NCBI RefSeq assembly: GCF_030161115.1
Contig: NZ_BSPQ01000010.1
Location: 124,001-188,000, forward strand
Reading direction: 5' to 3'
DNA length: 64,000 bases
From: Psychromonas marina
GTDB taxonomy: Bacteria; Pseudomonadota; Gammaproteobacteria; Enterobacterales; Psychromonadaceae
Positions 17,813-26,254 of this stretch are shown here, one piece after another; positions within the stretch are counted from its first letter, which is position 1; every line of letters starts with the position of its first letter. The translations under genes were made by a program, and so were the position numbers. The notes below the pieces were generated by a model. The model ran no database searches. It saw nothing but the letters and a program-made list of their open reading frames with translations, and was not told where the DNA came from.

Positions 17813-19321
17813 TTATTGATTGCTATAACAACTTGGGATTCTTGGACAAACTGCACCACGAGCACAAATTAGTTGTGCTTCCTGCTCGATGCCGCGACTT
17901 ATCCAATTGATATTGAGGATGCGTGCCACACTATTGAGCACTTTTTTAATTTTGGGTGGTATTTTACTGGTACCCCCATTTTCAACGCAGAGTTTTTGTA
18001 ACTCGTTGACTAACGCAGTGGCGTCATGCCCCTGGGCTGAAATTGCAGGATTTAATTCAATACCCGTACACAATACGTGACTGATACTATTTAAATCCTT
18101 TACTTTTACTGATTCGCAGCAATATATTTTTGCGATGCCATTTTCATTTAAAATAGAAAACTGCGCTGCCGTTCCTTGTGATGCTTGATTTAACATACGA
18201 AATACTGACCAGTGCTGACAAGGGTCACGTACAACACGCATATTTCCCCAGGGGAGTGGGATACCGTTACCACGATACACCGCTTTTAATTTTCCCTGTG
18301 CGTAAGCATCAAAATAGTGCCAATGAGGATAAGCCGATACCGCGGTCATACGTCGCATCACCACCGCCTCTGAGACCTCTATTTTTTTACAAACTGTTAT
18401 CTCGTAGCCCTCACGGTCAAGTAGTTGGCGAAAGGGGACTTTCGGACAAAGCAGTGCGGTAGCAAAAAAACTACATTCAAAATCACGCCAAGCATGCAAA
18501 ATATCTTGTGCATCGAGTTGGCTAGAGGAAGGCGGTTGTTCTTTTTGAATATCGTATTGGGTTTGGTCGCCAGCGACCATGATGCTCTTTTCACCATCGC
18601 TATTGTGTAAAACGTTATGACCAATATGTACTGCTAACTCATATTTAAGGCGAGTAATGTTATTTTTTAAAATCTTATTCAAATAAACAGTACGCGGGGG
18701 TTGGAAGTAGGAGGTCACCACTTTGTTGCTGGCATCGGTGACATTTTCTGCTTCAGGCAAACGAGTAAACCAGTTTATTTTTAGCCCTCTTGATTTACTT
18801 ATCTCCATTAAATCATCGACGTAAAGCGGCATTTTTTTTAAGCCAACCTCTTCGGCTGCACGTTCTAAATCGGGAAAATGATTTTGATGGTGTTCTTGGT
18901 GGGCGCGGATTAGCAGGTGTGCAAACTGTCGACCTGATGTGCCCGTTTGAGAGAGCATTTCTGGAATAGCAATTTGTAATATTTCATTTGAAAACAGGAA
19001 GCTAGGTTCGAGCGCCATCCCCTTTATCCCCCCTCGATTGCCTTTATCTGGGGTAATATCATTTGCCTCAGGTGCGTCATCTAAAAACCATTGGCTACTT
19101 TTTTGAAAAACCTTCGCGATGACGACCAGCATTTCTTCACTAGGCACTCTTTTTCCGCGTTCAATCATCGAGAGGTAAGAAACTGAAGGCGCGTATTCTG
19201 GTTCTAATTTTACACAGCGCGCAGAGAGATCTTCCAGTGTTAAACCGTTACGTTTACGAAGGTTACGTATTTTTGTCCCTAAAAAATGAGACTGTCTGCT
19301 CAAGCTTTTTTTAGTTTTCAT
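17813..19321 (-). CDS. XRE-family regulator with IrrE-like and short-chain fatty acyl (ScfR/DUF2083) regions
   Basis: A 502-residue regulator. An N-terminal helix-turn-helix (about residues 12-70) contains IRNLRKRNGLTLEDLS and SYLSMIERGKRVPSEEML. A long region resembling the ImmA/IrrE domain follows (about 170-260), but the zinc-peptidase HExxH is not intact (VHIGHNVLH). The C-terminal region is of DUF2083 type, with a Cys-containing end (CARGAVCPRIPSC). Relatives such as RamB and the methylcitrate-cycle PrpR/MccR proteins control acetate or propionate metabolism. It is divergent from malate synthase G, and FBPase copy B follows nine bases downstream, so control of the shunt and of gluconeogenesis is likely. 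The effector is unknown. Confidence 0.85.
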   Translation of the reverse strand: MKTKKSLSRQSHFLGTKIRNLRKRNGLTLEDLSARCVKLEPEYAPSVSYLSMIERGKRVPSEEMLVVIAKVFQKSSQWFLDDAPEANDITPDKGNRGGIKGMALEPSFLFSNEILQIAIPEMLSQTGTSGRQFAHLLIRAHQEHHQNHFPDLERAAEEVGLKKMPLYVDDLMEISKSRGLKINWFTRLPEAENVTDASNKVVTSYFQPPRTVYLNKILKNNITRLKYELAVHIGHNVLHNSDGEKSIMVAGDQTQYDIQKEQPPSSSQLDAQDILHAWRDFECSFFATALLCPKVPFRQLLDREGYEITVCKKIEVSEAVVMRRMTAVSAYPHWHYFDAYAQGKLKAVYRGNGIPLPWGNMRVVRDPCQHWSVFRMLNQASQGTAAQFSILNENGIAKIYCCESVKVKDLNSISHVLCTGIELNPAISAQGHDATALVNELQKLCVENGGTSKIPPKIKKVLNSVARILNINWISRGIEQEAQLICARGAVCPRIPSCYSNQ

Positions 19322-19361
19322 TTTGTAAAATTTACACTGTGTAATTTCCTTTGTGAAATTA
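19321..19361. promoter_or_regulatory. Palindromes in the scfR-type/malate synthase divergent promoter
   Basis: Three overlapping symmetric elements lie directly before the regulator start: TTTTGTAAAA (19321-19330), TTACACTGTGTAA (19332-19344, perfect), and AATTTC-N6-GAAATT (19343-19360). TTTGTAAA resembles the TTTGCAAA-type sites reported for RamB/PrpR-family regulators. Autoregulation and control of the divergent gene are plausible but inferred. Confidence 0.45.
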
Positions 19362-19478
19362 TATGAATTTTTTCTCTATAGTTACAACCGTTGAATAACA
19401 AATAAACAAAAAGAGTTTGAAAAGTGAGCGGTGAGCGGTTTTTGAACGCTATTTATTAGAAAGCGATTGGCAGTGACC

Positions 19479-19484
19479 AAGGAG
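19479..19484 (+). promoter_or_regulatory. Ribosome binding site deciding the malate synthase start
   Basis: AAGGAG lies six bases before ATG 19491. The open frame extends back to a TTG at 19467, but that codon has no such site and would place AAGGAG inside the coding region. Confidence 0.85.
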
Positions 19485-19490
19485 CAAAAT

Positions 19491-21680
19491 ATGAATTTAC
19501 CTCAAGAGAAACAATGTGCAATTAATCCTGCATTTTATCAGTTTATCAATGATGAAATTTTGCCACAAACAACATTAAGCAGTGTCAATTTCTGGTATGA
19601 CTTTAACTGTTTGATCAGTGATTTTTCAAAAAAGAACAGTGAATTATTAAGCACACGCCATGAGCTACAAACACAGATTGACCAATGGCATAGAGACAAC
19701 CCTCATTCAGGTAATGAAACGGCAGCAACCGCGTACCGTGAGTTTTTACAAAGCATTAATTATCTAACACCTGATGTTGATGACTTTGAAATTGAAACAA
19801 CCAATGTTGATCCTGAAATATCAACCATGGCGGGTCCGCAATTAGTAGTACCGGTGAGTAATGCACGTTTTGCATTGAATGCGGCTAACGCTCGTTGGGG
19901 CAGTTTATACGATGCTTTTTACGGTACAGATGTGATTGAAAACAGTGGTGAATTTGCAACCGCTGGTGGATTTAATAAGCAACGCGGACAAGCTGTTATT
20001 AACAAAGCGAAGGATTTTTTAGACCAACACTTTCCACTGAATCATGGTTCGCATCATGAGGTATCAAGTTATCTTGTTTATTACCAACACCTACTCGCCT
20101 TCTTTCCCGACGGCAGTGAAAGTGGTTTAAAAAATGCCTGTCAATTTATCGCCTTTGACGGTTCAAAAAGTGAGCCTAGTTTTCTATTACTGAAAAACAA
20201 TGGCTTACATATTGGTTTACAAATTGACCGCCACGGTAAAATTGGGTCAACGGACAAAGCTGGCATTGATGATATTCAAGTAGAGTCGGCACTGACCACA
20301 ATCATTGATTTCGAAGATTCCATTTCGGCTGTTGATAGTGAAGACAAAGTAGCTGCTTATCGTAATTGGTATGGTTTGATGAAAGGTGATCTATCTGCAT
20401 CATTTACTAAAAATGGCCAGACACTTGAACGTCATCTTAATTATGACCGCTGCTATACCGCAAAATCGGGTGAAATGTACCGTGTACCGGGGCGTTCGTT
20501 ACTGATGGTACGTAATGTAGGGCACTTGATGGGCACTAATTTAATTCAAGATAGTGAGTGTAATAATGCGCCAGAGGGGATTGTTGATGCATTGATTACT
20601 TCATTGATTGGTAGCTTAGATTTGCAAAAAAATGCCAATGATACTTTTAGAAATAGTCACACCGGCAGTATCTATATTGTTAAACCTAAAATGCATGGTC
20701 CGGAAGAGGTACGTTTTACCTGTGAGCTGTTTTCACGTGTAGAGAAAATATTAAAGCTACCAGAAAATACCATCAAGGTTGGCATTATGGATGAGGAGCG
20801 TCGCACCACCTTAAACCTTAAGCAGTGTATCCATGAAGCGAAATCTCGCGTGGTATTTATCAATACTGGATTTTTGGACAGAACCGGTGATGAGATTCAC
20901 ACCAGTATGGCAGCAGGCGCGTTTTACCCTAAATCTGCGATTAAATTCGAACCTTGGATCAGTGCTTATGAGAATAACAATGTTGAAGTAGGCCTGAAGT
21001 GTGGTTTTTCTGGAAAAGCACAAATTGGTAAAGGGATGTGGGCGATGCCAGATGAGATGAGCCAGATGATGAAAGATAAAATCGGCCATCCAAAATCAGG
21101 TGCAAATACTGCGTGGGTACCTTCACCGACGGCAGCCACGTTACATGCATTGCACTATCACCAGATTGATGTGTTTGCAGAGCAAAAAAATATTTTAGCG
21201 CGTACACCAGCGAAGATGAGTGACATGTTAACCATGCCAGTGATGCCAACGTCGATGCGACTCACTGAGCAAGAGGTGAACAGTGAACTGGAGAACAATA
21301 TTCAAGGCATTTTGGGCTACGTAGTACGTTGGATAGAGATGGGGGTTGGTTGTTCAAAGGTACCCGATATTAACAATATTGGTTTAATGGAGGACAGAGC
21401 TACATTACGTATATCAAGCCAGCATATTAGTAACTGGTTAATCCATAACGTATGCACTAAAGCACAAGTTGATAGCGTGATGACACGTATGGCGAAAGTG
21501 GTGGATAAGCAAAACGAAGGGGTTGTGGGTTACCGCCGTATGAGCCCACATTGTCAACAAAGCCTCGCCTTTCAGGCGGCACAAGCTCTTATTTTTGAAG
21601 GTGAGTCACAACCAAACGGATACACAGAGCCACTATTACATGCGTATCGGATACTCGCGAAACAACAGGTTTCATCATGA
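19491..21680 (+). CDS. glcB: Malate synthase G
   Basis: Condenses glyoxylate with acetyl-CoA to give malate, the second glyoxylate-shunt step. The G-type architecture of about 729 residues is complete. The catalytic arginine lies in GIMDEERRTTLNL, the metal/glyoxylate region in FINTGFLDRTGDEIHTSM, and the catalytic aspartate in LMEDRATLRISSQH, which matches the E. coli GlcB segment. The start is set by the AAGGAG site. It is divergent from the XRE/ScfR-type regulator and followed by isocitrate lyase on the same strand. Pairing GlcB rather than AceB with AceA is a common alternative arrangement in marine bacteria. Confidence 0.95.
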   Translation: MNLPQEKQCAINPAFYQFINDEILPQTTLSSVNFWYDFNCLISDFSKKNSELLSTRHELQTQIDQWHRDNPHSGNETAATAYREFLQSINYLTPDVDDFEIETTNVDPEISTMAGPQLVVPVSNARFALNAANARWGSLYDAFYGTDVIENSGEFATAGGFNKQRGQAVINKAKDFLDQHFPLNHGSHHEVSSYLVYYQHLLAFFPDGSESGLKNACQFIAFDGSKSEPSFLLLKNNGLHIGLQIDRHGKIGSTDKAGIDDIQVESALTTIIDFEDSISAVDSEDKVAAYRNWYGLMKGDLSASFTKNGQTLERHLNYDRCYTAKSGEMYRVPGRSLLMVRNVGHLMGTNLIQDSECNNAPEGIVDALITSLIGSLDLQKNANDTFRNSHTGSIYIVKPKMHGPEEVRFTCELFSRVEKILKLPENTIKVGIMDEERRTTLNLKQCIHEAKSRVVFINTGFLDRTGDEIHTSMAAGAFYPKSAIKFEPWISAYENNNVEVGLKCGFSGKAQIGKGMWAMPDEMSQMMKDKIGHPKSGANTAWVPSPTAATLHALHYHQIDVFAEQKNILARTPAKMSDMLTMPVMPTSMRLTEQEVNSELENNIQGILGYVVRWIEMGVGCSKVPDINNIGLMEDRATLRISSQHISNWLIHNVCTKAQVDSVMTRMAKVVDKQNEGVVGYRRMSPHCQQSLAFQAAQALIFEGESQPNGYTEPLLHAYRILAKQQVSS

Positions 21681-21685
21681 TATTC

Positions 21686-21734
21686 ACTTTTAGTCAGGCA
21701 AGTGAAAATACTCATAAGGCCATGACTAAAAAGT
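21686..21734 (+). promoter_or_regulatory. Long hairpin between malate synthase and isocitrate lyase
   Basis: ACTTTTAGTCA-GGC pairs with GCC-A-TGACTAAAAAGT around a 19-base loop, starting five bases after the glcB stop. There is no long T run after it. It could be a partial terminator or an mRNA-processing structure that sets the glcB:aceA ratio. Confidence 0.5.
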
Positions 21735-21819
21735 AATTGAAATTTACAACGGTTTTAAATTTATAACAACCAGCTAATTTAGCTTTTTATATACTACCAA
21801 TAATGGAATGGAGATTATT

Positions 21820-23403
21820 ATGTCTAATTATCAAAGTGCAATAGAAGCGGTTCAAGCAATTAAAGCAAATGCAGGTAGTGCTTGGGATACTATCAATCCA
21901 GAGTCTATCGCTCGAATGAGAGTGCAGAATAAATTTAAGACTGGTTTAGAAATCGCACAATACACAGCAGATATTATGCGTCGTGATATGGCCGCTTTTG
22001 ATGCTGATAGTTCTATGTATACACAATCACTTGGTTGCTGGCACGGTTTTATTGGCCAACAGAAAATGATTTCTATTAAGAAACATTTTGCTGGTAAAAC
22101 AGATCGTCGTTACTTGTACTTATCAGGTTGGATGGTGGCAGCATTACGCAGTGAGTTTGGTCCATTACCCGATCAGTCTATGCATGAAAAAACCACGGTA
22201 GCAGCTTTGGTTGAAGAGCTTTACACCTTCTTACGTCAAGCTGATGCTCGTGAATTGGGTGGTCTTTTCCGCGCATTAGACGCTGCATCTGAAGGTGATA
22301 AAGCAGCGATTCAAGATCAAATTGATAATCATGTAACACACGTTGTACCTATTATTGCCGATATTGATGCTGGTTTTGGTAACGCAGAAGCAACATACTT
22401 AATGGCAAAACAGATGATTGAAGCGGGGGCTTGTGCGCTTCAAGTTGAAAACCAAGTCGCCGATGAAAAGCAGTGTGGACATCAAGACGGTAAAGTAACG
22501 GTGCCACATGCTGATTTCCATGCCAAAATTCGTGCCATACGCCATGCGTTCTTAGAGCTAGGTATCGACAATGGTATTATCGTTTCACGTACTGACTCTG
22601 AAGGTGCCGGTCTTACCAAAGAGATCGCTGTAGTTAAAGAACCTGGTGACCAAGGTGATATTTACAACTCTTACCTTGATGTTGAAGAGATTGACGTAGC
22701 AGATATGGCTGAAGGGGATGTATGTTTCAATCGTGATGGTAAGTTAGTGCGCCCTAAGCGTTTACCTTCTGGTTTATACCAATTCCGAGAAGGTACGGGA
22801 CCTGAGCGTTGTGTATTTGACAGTATCGAAGCGATTAAAGCGGGTGCAGATCTACTTTGGATTGAAACAGCAACACCAAACGTTGCCGATGTGACTGCAA
22901 TGATGGACGGCGTTCGTAAAGTGATTCCGAATGCTAAGCTTGTTTACAACAACAGTCCATCATTTAACTGGACGTTAAACTTCCGCCAACAAGCCTATGA
23001 TGCAATGGTTGAAGCGGGTGAAGATGTATCAAACTATGTACGTGCTGATTTAATGAACGTTGAATACGATGACACGGAATTAGGGGCAAGAGCTGACGAT
23101 AAAATTCGTAGCTTCCAGTCAGATACGTCGCGTGATGCAAACATCTTCCATCATTTAATTACGCTTCCTACTTACCATACTGCTGCGTTATCTACCGATA
23201 ACCTTGCCAAAGAATACTTTGGTGACCAAGCGATGTTAGGTTATGTTGAAGGCGTTCAGCGTAAAGAGATTCGTCAAGGTATTGCCTGTGTAAAACATCA
23301 AAATATGTCAGGATCTGACATGGGTGATGATCACAAAGAGTACTTCGCGGGTGAGAATGCCCTGAAAGCGGGTGGTGCAAAAAACACGTCGAACCAATTC
23401 TGA
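21820..23403 (+). CDS. aceA: Isocitrate lyase
   Basis: Splits isocitrate into succinate and glyoxylate, the first glyoxylate-shunt reaction. The active-site motif KQCGHQ is at residues 217-222 with catalytic Cys219. The metal-binding DIDAGFGN is at 181-188, and NNSPSFNW lies further on. At about 527 residues it is the long form found in Pseudomonas and Vibrio relatives, not the 434-residue E. coli form. ATG 21820 is chosen because GGAG lies six bases upstream; an in-frame ATG four codons earlier lacks a site. A terminator follows the stop. Confidence 0.96.
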   Translation: MSNYQSAIEAVQAIKANAGSAWDTINPESIARMRVQNKFKTGLEIAQYTADIMRRDMAAFDADSSMYTQSLGCWHGFIGQQKMISIKKHFAGKTDRRYLYLSGWMVAALRSEFGPLPDQSMHEKTTVAALVEELYTFLRQADARELGGLFRALDAASEGDKAAIQDQIDNHVTHVVPIIADIDAGFGNAEATYLMAKQMIEAGACALQVENQVADEKQCGHQDGKVTVPHADFHAKIRAIRHAFLELGIDNGIIVSRTDSEGAGLTKEIAVVKEPGDQGDIYNSYLDVEEIDVADMAEGDVCFNRDGKLVRPKRLPSGLYQFREGTGPERCVFDSIEAIKAGADLLWIETATPNVADVTAMMDGVRKVIPNAKLVYNNSPSFNWTLNFRQQAYDAMVEAGEDVSNYVRADLMNVEYDDTELGARADDKIRSFQSDTSRDANIFHHLITLPTYHTAALSTDNLAKEYFGDQAMLGYVEGVQRKEIRQGIACVKHQNMSGSDMGDDHKEYFAGENALKAGGAKNTSNQF

Positions 23404-23440
23404 TAAAATAAATAGGTTTAAACAAGTTGTTAAATAAAAG

Positions 23441-23471
23441 CACCTCTTACTTTGTAAGTAGGTGTTTTTTT
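23441..23471 (+). terminator. Rho-independent terminator of isocitrate lyase
   Basis: CACCT-CTTAC and GTAAG-T-AGGTG form a stem with a three-base loop and one bulge, followed by seven T residues. Confidence 0.88.
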
Positions 23472-23748
23472 ATTTTCACCTTTACCTCTCTCCTTTAACC
23501 CGTTAGCCCTTAACTGGTTGTCTATTATCATTTTGTTGGTTAAACCAAGCCCTAATATTTTGCTGATCAAAAGGACAATTATGACTTGCCCTGCAGGTCA
23601 CTAGCATCTGAATAAAGTATTTTTTGTTGGGAACGGGTAGACATCAAAGCTACGTAAAAATTACGCAACTAAAAGGTACCGATAAGGGGGGTAATACCTT
23701 ATTGTTATTACTCATAAACAATTAAAATAGCAATTTTACAACTATATC

Positions 23749-23764
23749 TTGAACGATCGTTCAA
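23749..23764. promoter_or_regulatory. Perfect 16-bp palindrome, probable repressor operator
   Basis: TTGAACGATCGTTCAA is fully symmetric and lies 40 bases before the ATG of the first GST gene, directly after a weak -10-like TATATC (23743-23748). The size and symmetry fit a TetR-family operator. No TetR gene is present in the window, so the regulator would be encoded elsewhere. The rest of the 23472-23748 gap shows nothing I can name. Confidence 0.6.
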
Positions 23765-23804
23765 AAGGTGTTTGAATGAAGCTTCATCATATAAGGAGAT
23801 TTCA

Positions 23805-24482
23805 ATGATTAAGTTTTACTTCCATCCAGCACCGAACCCAATGAAGATTGCCCTTTTTCTAAAGGAGACAGACCTTGCTTATGAATTAATTCCTGTAGAC
23901 CCATTAAAAGGTGAGCAACATTCGCCTGAATATCGCTTAATTAACCCCAATGGCAAAACCCCTGCTATTGAAGATGATGGCGTTCGTGTTTTCGATTCAA
24001 ATGCAATCTTGCTTTATCTAGCGCAGAAAACGGGTAAATTAGCGGGTAAACCTGAACACCAAGGTGAGTTGCTTTCATGGTTAATGTTTATTGCTTCAGG
24101 TCTTGGCCCCTTTTCAGGGCAGTCCGTACACTTTAGACATGCTGCACCAGATAATCTCGATTATGCACTTAATCGTTATTTACGTGAGGCGCAACGCCAC
24201 TATCAAGTCTTAGAAGATCACCTTGTAGGTCGTGATTATATTGTTGGTGATGAATACTCTATTGTAGATATCTCGGCATGGGGATGGATTGATAAAGCCA
24301 CGGTTGTATTAGGCGAAGAGGGTCTTACCCCTTATCCTAATTTGAAGCGTTGGTTTGAAAGTGTTAATAGTCGACCTGCCGTTGAGCAAGCTCGCCAGAT
24401 TGCAGAGGGTATCGAATTTAAAAAGGAGTTTGATGAACAAGCAAAGCGTGCTTTTTTCCCATCAAACTACCCAGAGTCGTAA
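23805..24482 (+). CDS. Glutathione S-transferase family protein
   Basis: A two-domain cytoplasmic GST of 225 residues. The N-terminal thioredoxin-like domain starts FYFHPAPNPMKIALFLKE and carries the glutathione-site NPNGKTPAIEDDG and VFDSNAILLYLA. The helical C-terminal domain contains YIVGDEYSIVDISAWGW. It resembles the bacterial Nu-class/YfcG-like enzymes, some of which act as disulfide-bond oxidoreductases. ATG 23805 is supported by AAGGAG at 23793-23798; an in-frame upstream TTG has no such site. It is followed 48 bases later by yghU and shares the palindrome-controlled promoter. Confidence 0.88.
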   Translation: MIKFYFHPAPNPMKIALFLKETDLAYELIPVDPLKGEQHSPEYRLINPNGKTPAIEDDGVRVFDSNAILLYLAQKTGKLAGKPEHQGELLSWLMFIASGLGPFSGQSVHFRHAAPDNLDYALNRYLREAQRHYQVLEDHLVGRDYIVGDEYSIVDISAWGWIDKATVVLGEEGLTPYPNLKRWFESVNSRPAVEQARQIAEGIEFKKEFDEQAKRAFFPSNYPES

Positions 24483-24530
24483 TTTTACCGAGTACGGTAG
24501 GCACTAATTTTAATCGTTAATGGAGTTAAT

Positions 24531-25397
24531 ATGAGCAAACAATACACACCACCAAAAGTTTGGGTTGATAATACAAAAGGCGGGAATAAATGGGCGAGTA
24601 TTAATCGCCCTGTCTCAGGCGCAACCCATGCAAAGCCGCGTCCCACTGGGAACAACCCATTACAACTGTATTCATTAGGTACGCCTAATGGCCAAAAAGT
24701 AACTATTTTATTAGAGGAGTTATTAGCTTTAGGCATCAAAGAAGCGGAATACGATGCTTATTTGATTAATATTGGTGAGGGAGATCAGTTCTCTTCTGGC
24801 TTTGTTGATGTTAATCCAAACTCTAAAATTCCAGCTTTAGTGGATAACTCCAATGATGATGAAATAAAGGTATTTGAATCAGCGTCTATTTTGGTTCATT
24901 TAGCGGAAAAGTTTGATCAATTTTTACCAAAGCAGGGTAACGAACGCACACAAACCTTTAACTGGTTGTTCTGGGCGCAAGGTTCGGCTCCCTTTTTAGG
25001 TGGAGGTTTTGGCCATTTTTATGCATATGCAGATGAAAAGTTTGAATATCCTATCAACCGTTTTGCGATGGAAGCAAAGCGTCAGTTAGATGTGTTAGAT
25101 AAACAACTTGCTAAAAATACCTATGTGGCTGGTGAGCAATATAGTATTGCCGATATGGCTATTTTCCCGTGGTATGGGAAGTTGGTATTAGGTGCTTTAT
25201 ATGATGCGGCAGAGTTTTTGCAGGTTGAAAGTTATACCCAAATTATGCGCTGGGCTAAAATGCTTGAAAAAAGAGAAGCGGTGCAACGTGGTAGTATCAT
25301 CAATCGTAGCTGGGGGGAAGAATGGGAGCAAGTGCCTGAGCGTCATAGTAAAGCTGATGTTGATAAGGTACTGAAACTAAAGCCATCAAATAGTTAA
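24531..25397 (+). CDS. yghU: YghU-like glutathione-dependent disulfide-bond oxidoreductase
   Basis: Closely matches E. coli YghU throughout: INRPVSGATHAKP, LQLYSLGTPNGQKVT, FSSGFVDVNPNSKIPAL, FLGGGFGHFYAYA, and VAGEQYSIADMAIFPWYGKLVLG. YghU binds two glutathione molecules and reduces disulfides such as 2-hydroxyethyl disulfide. The length of 288 matches. It follows the other GST gene in an apparent two-gene operon, ending at a strong terminator. A thiol-stress or electrophile-detoxification role is inferred. Confidence 0.94.
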   Translation: MSKQYTPPKVWVDNTKGGNKWASINRPVSGATHAKPRPTGNNPLQLYSLGTPNGQKVTILLEELLALGIKEAEYDAYLINIGEGDQFSSGFVDVNPNSKIPALVDNSNDDEIKVFESASILVHLAEKFDQFLPKQGNERTQTFNWLFWAQGSAPFLGGGFGHFYAYADEKFEYPINRFAMEAKRQLDVLDKQLAKNTYVAGEQYSIADMAIFPWYGKLVLGALYDAAEFLQVESYTQIMRWAKMLEKREAVQRGSIINRSWGEEWEQVPERHSKADVDKVLKLKPSNS

Positions 25398-25515
25398 ATA
25401 TGTCAGCTCACGGTGCTGTTTAGGATTTAGCTCTCTCTTTCTTGTTTAAACTAACAAGCTAGATCAAAGACTGATGCGGGTTGTTATAAACCAATACTTA
25501 TATTAACTATGCTAT

Positions 25516-25554
25516 AAAAAAGCAGCCCTATCGTAATGATAGTGGCTGCTTTTT
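25516..25554. terminator. Rho-independent bidirectional terminator
   Basis: AAAAAGCAGCC-CTATC pairs with GATAG-TGGCTGCTTTTT around GTAAT. T runs on both sides serve the convergent yghU and VOC genes. Confidence 0.92.
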
Positions 25555-25594
25555 AAATTATTCAGCGCTCTCTTAAGAAGCTGCAATAATAGAT

Positions 25595-26080
25595 TTATTC
25601 ATATTCAGAAGAGTATGTTTCTGAATATGTGTGTGAGTAAAGCTCAAGCAAGTTACCAAACGGGTCTTCTAAGTAAACCATTTTGTAAGGACGGTTTTCA
25701 TCTTCTGGATGGTAGCGCATTGTATCCATACGTGCTTTACCACCAAACTGTGTCACTTTCTCAATCACGCCTTCAAAGTCATCTGTTTCTAATGCGTAAT
25801 GGAAGATACCAATTTTAGTAAAATCAACAACATGGCGTTGTTCACGATCAACCATCTCAAAAAGTTCAAAACCGATACCATCTGATGTGACTAGGTGAGC
25901 GATATTAAAGCCCTTAAAGCCTTCACCAAATACTTCGATACACATTCTGCCAATAGCTGTTTGTTTCTCTTCAATCACTTTAGAGTTACCCATTACGATA
26001 TCAAGACCTAGTGCTTTAGTATAAAATTCTACCGCTTGGTCCATATCGCCAACCATAATACCTACATGACTCATTTTCAT
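25595..26080 (-). CDS. VOC family protein (glyoxalase/dioxygenase fold)
   Basis: One vicinal-oxygen-chelate domain of 161 residues with the two beta-alpha-beta repeats: MSHVGIMVGDMDQAVEFYTKALGL at the N-terminus, and GIFHYALETDDFEGVIEKV then VYLEDPFGNLLELYS in the second half. Metal-ligand-like His and Glu residues are present (HVGI, FELFE, FHYA, LELY). It could be a glyoxalase I-type lyase or a small dioxygenase. Proximity to two GST genes fits detoxification, but it is on the opposite strand. The start follows GAGAG at good spacing. Confidence 0.85.
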   Translation of the reverse strand: MKMSHVGIMVGDMDQAVEFYTKALGLDIVMGNSKVIEEKQTAIGRMCIEVFGEGFKGFNIAHLVTSDGIGFELFEMVDREQRHVVDFTKIGIFHYALETDDFEGVIEKVTQFGGKARMDTMRYHPEDENRPYKMVYLEDPFGNLLELYSHTYSETYSSEYE

Positions 26081-26254
26081 AATAATCTCTCTTTCAATTA
26101 GTTGCTTGTTTGTTTTGATGGGAGAAGTATATGGGGAAATGTGTGTTATTTAAAATTATCAAATGGAATGATTTTGAAAATTTTTTGTAATCTAATGCGT
26201 GTTTGTGATTGTAAAGCCCAACACCTAACATGCCGGGCTTACCTGAATTATTAT

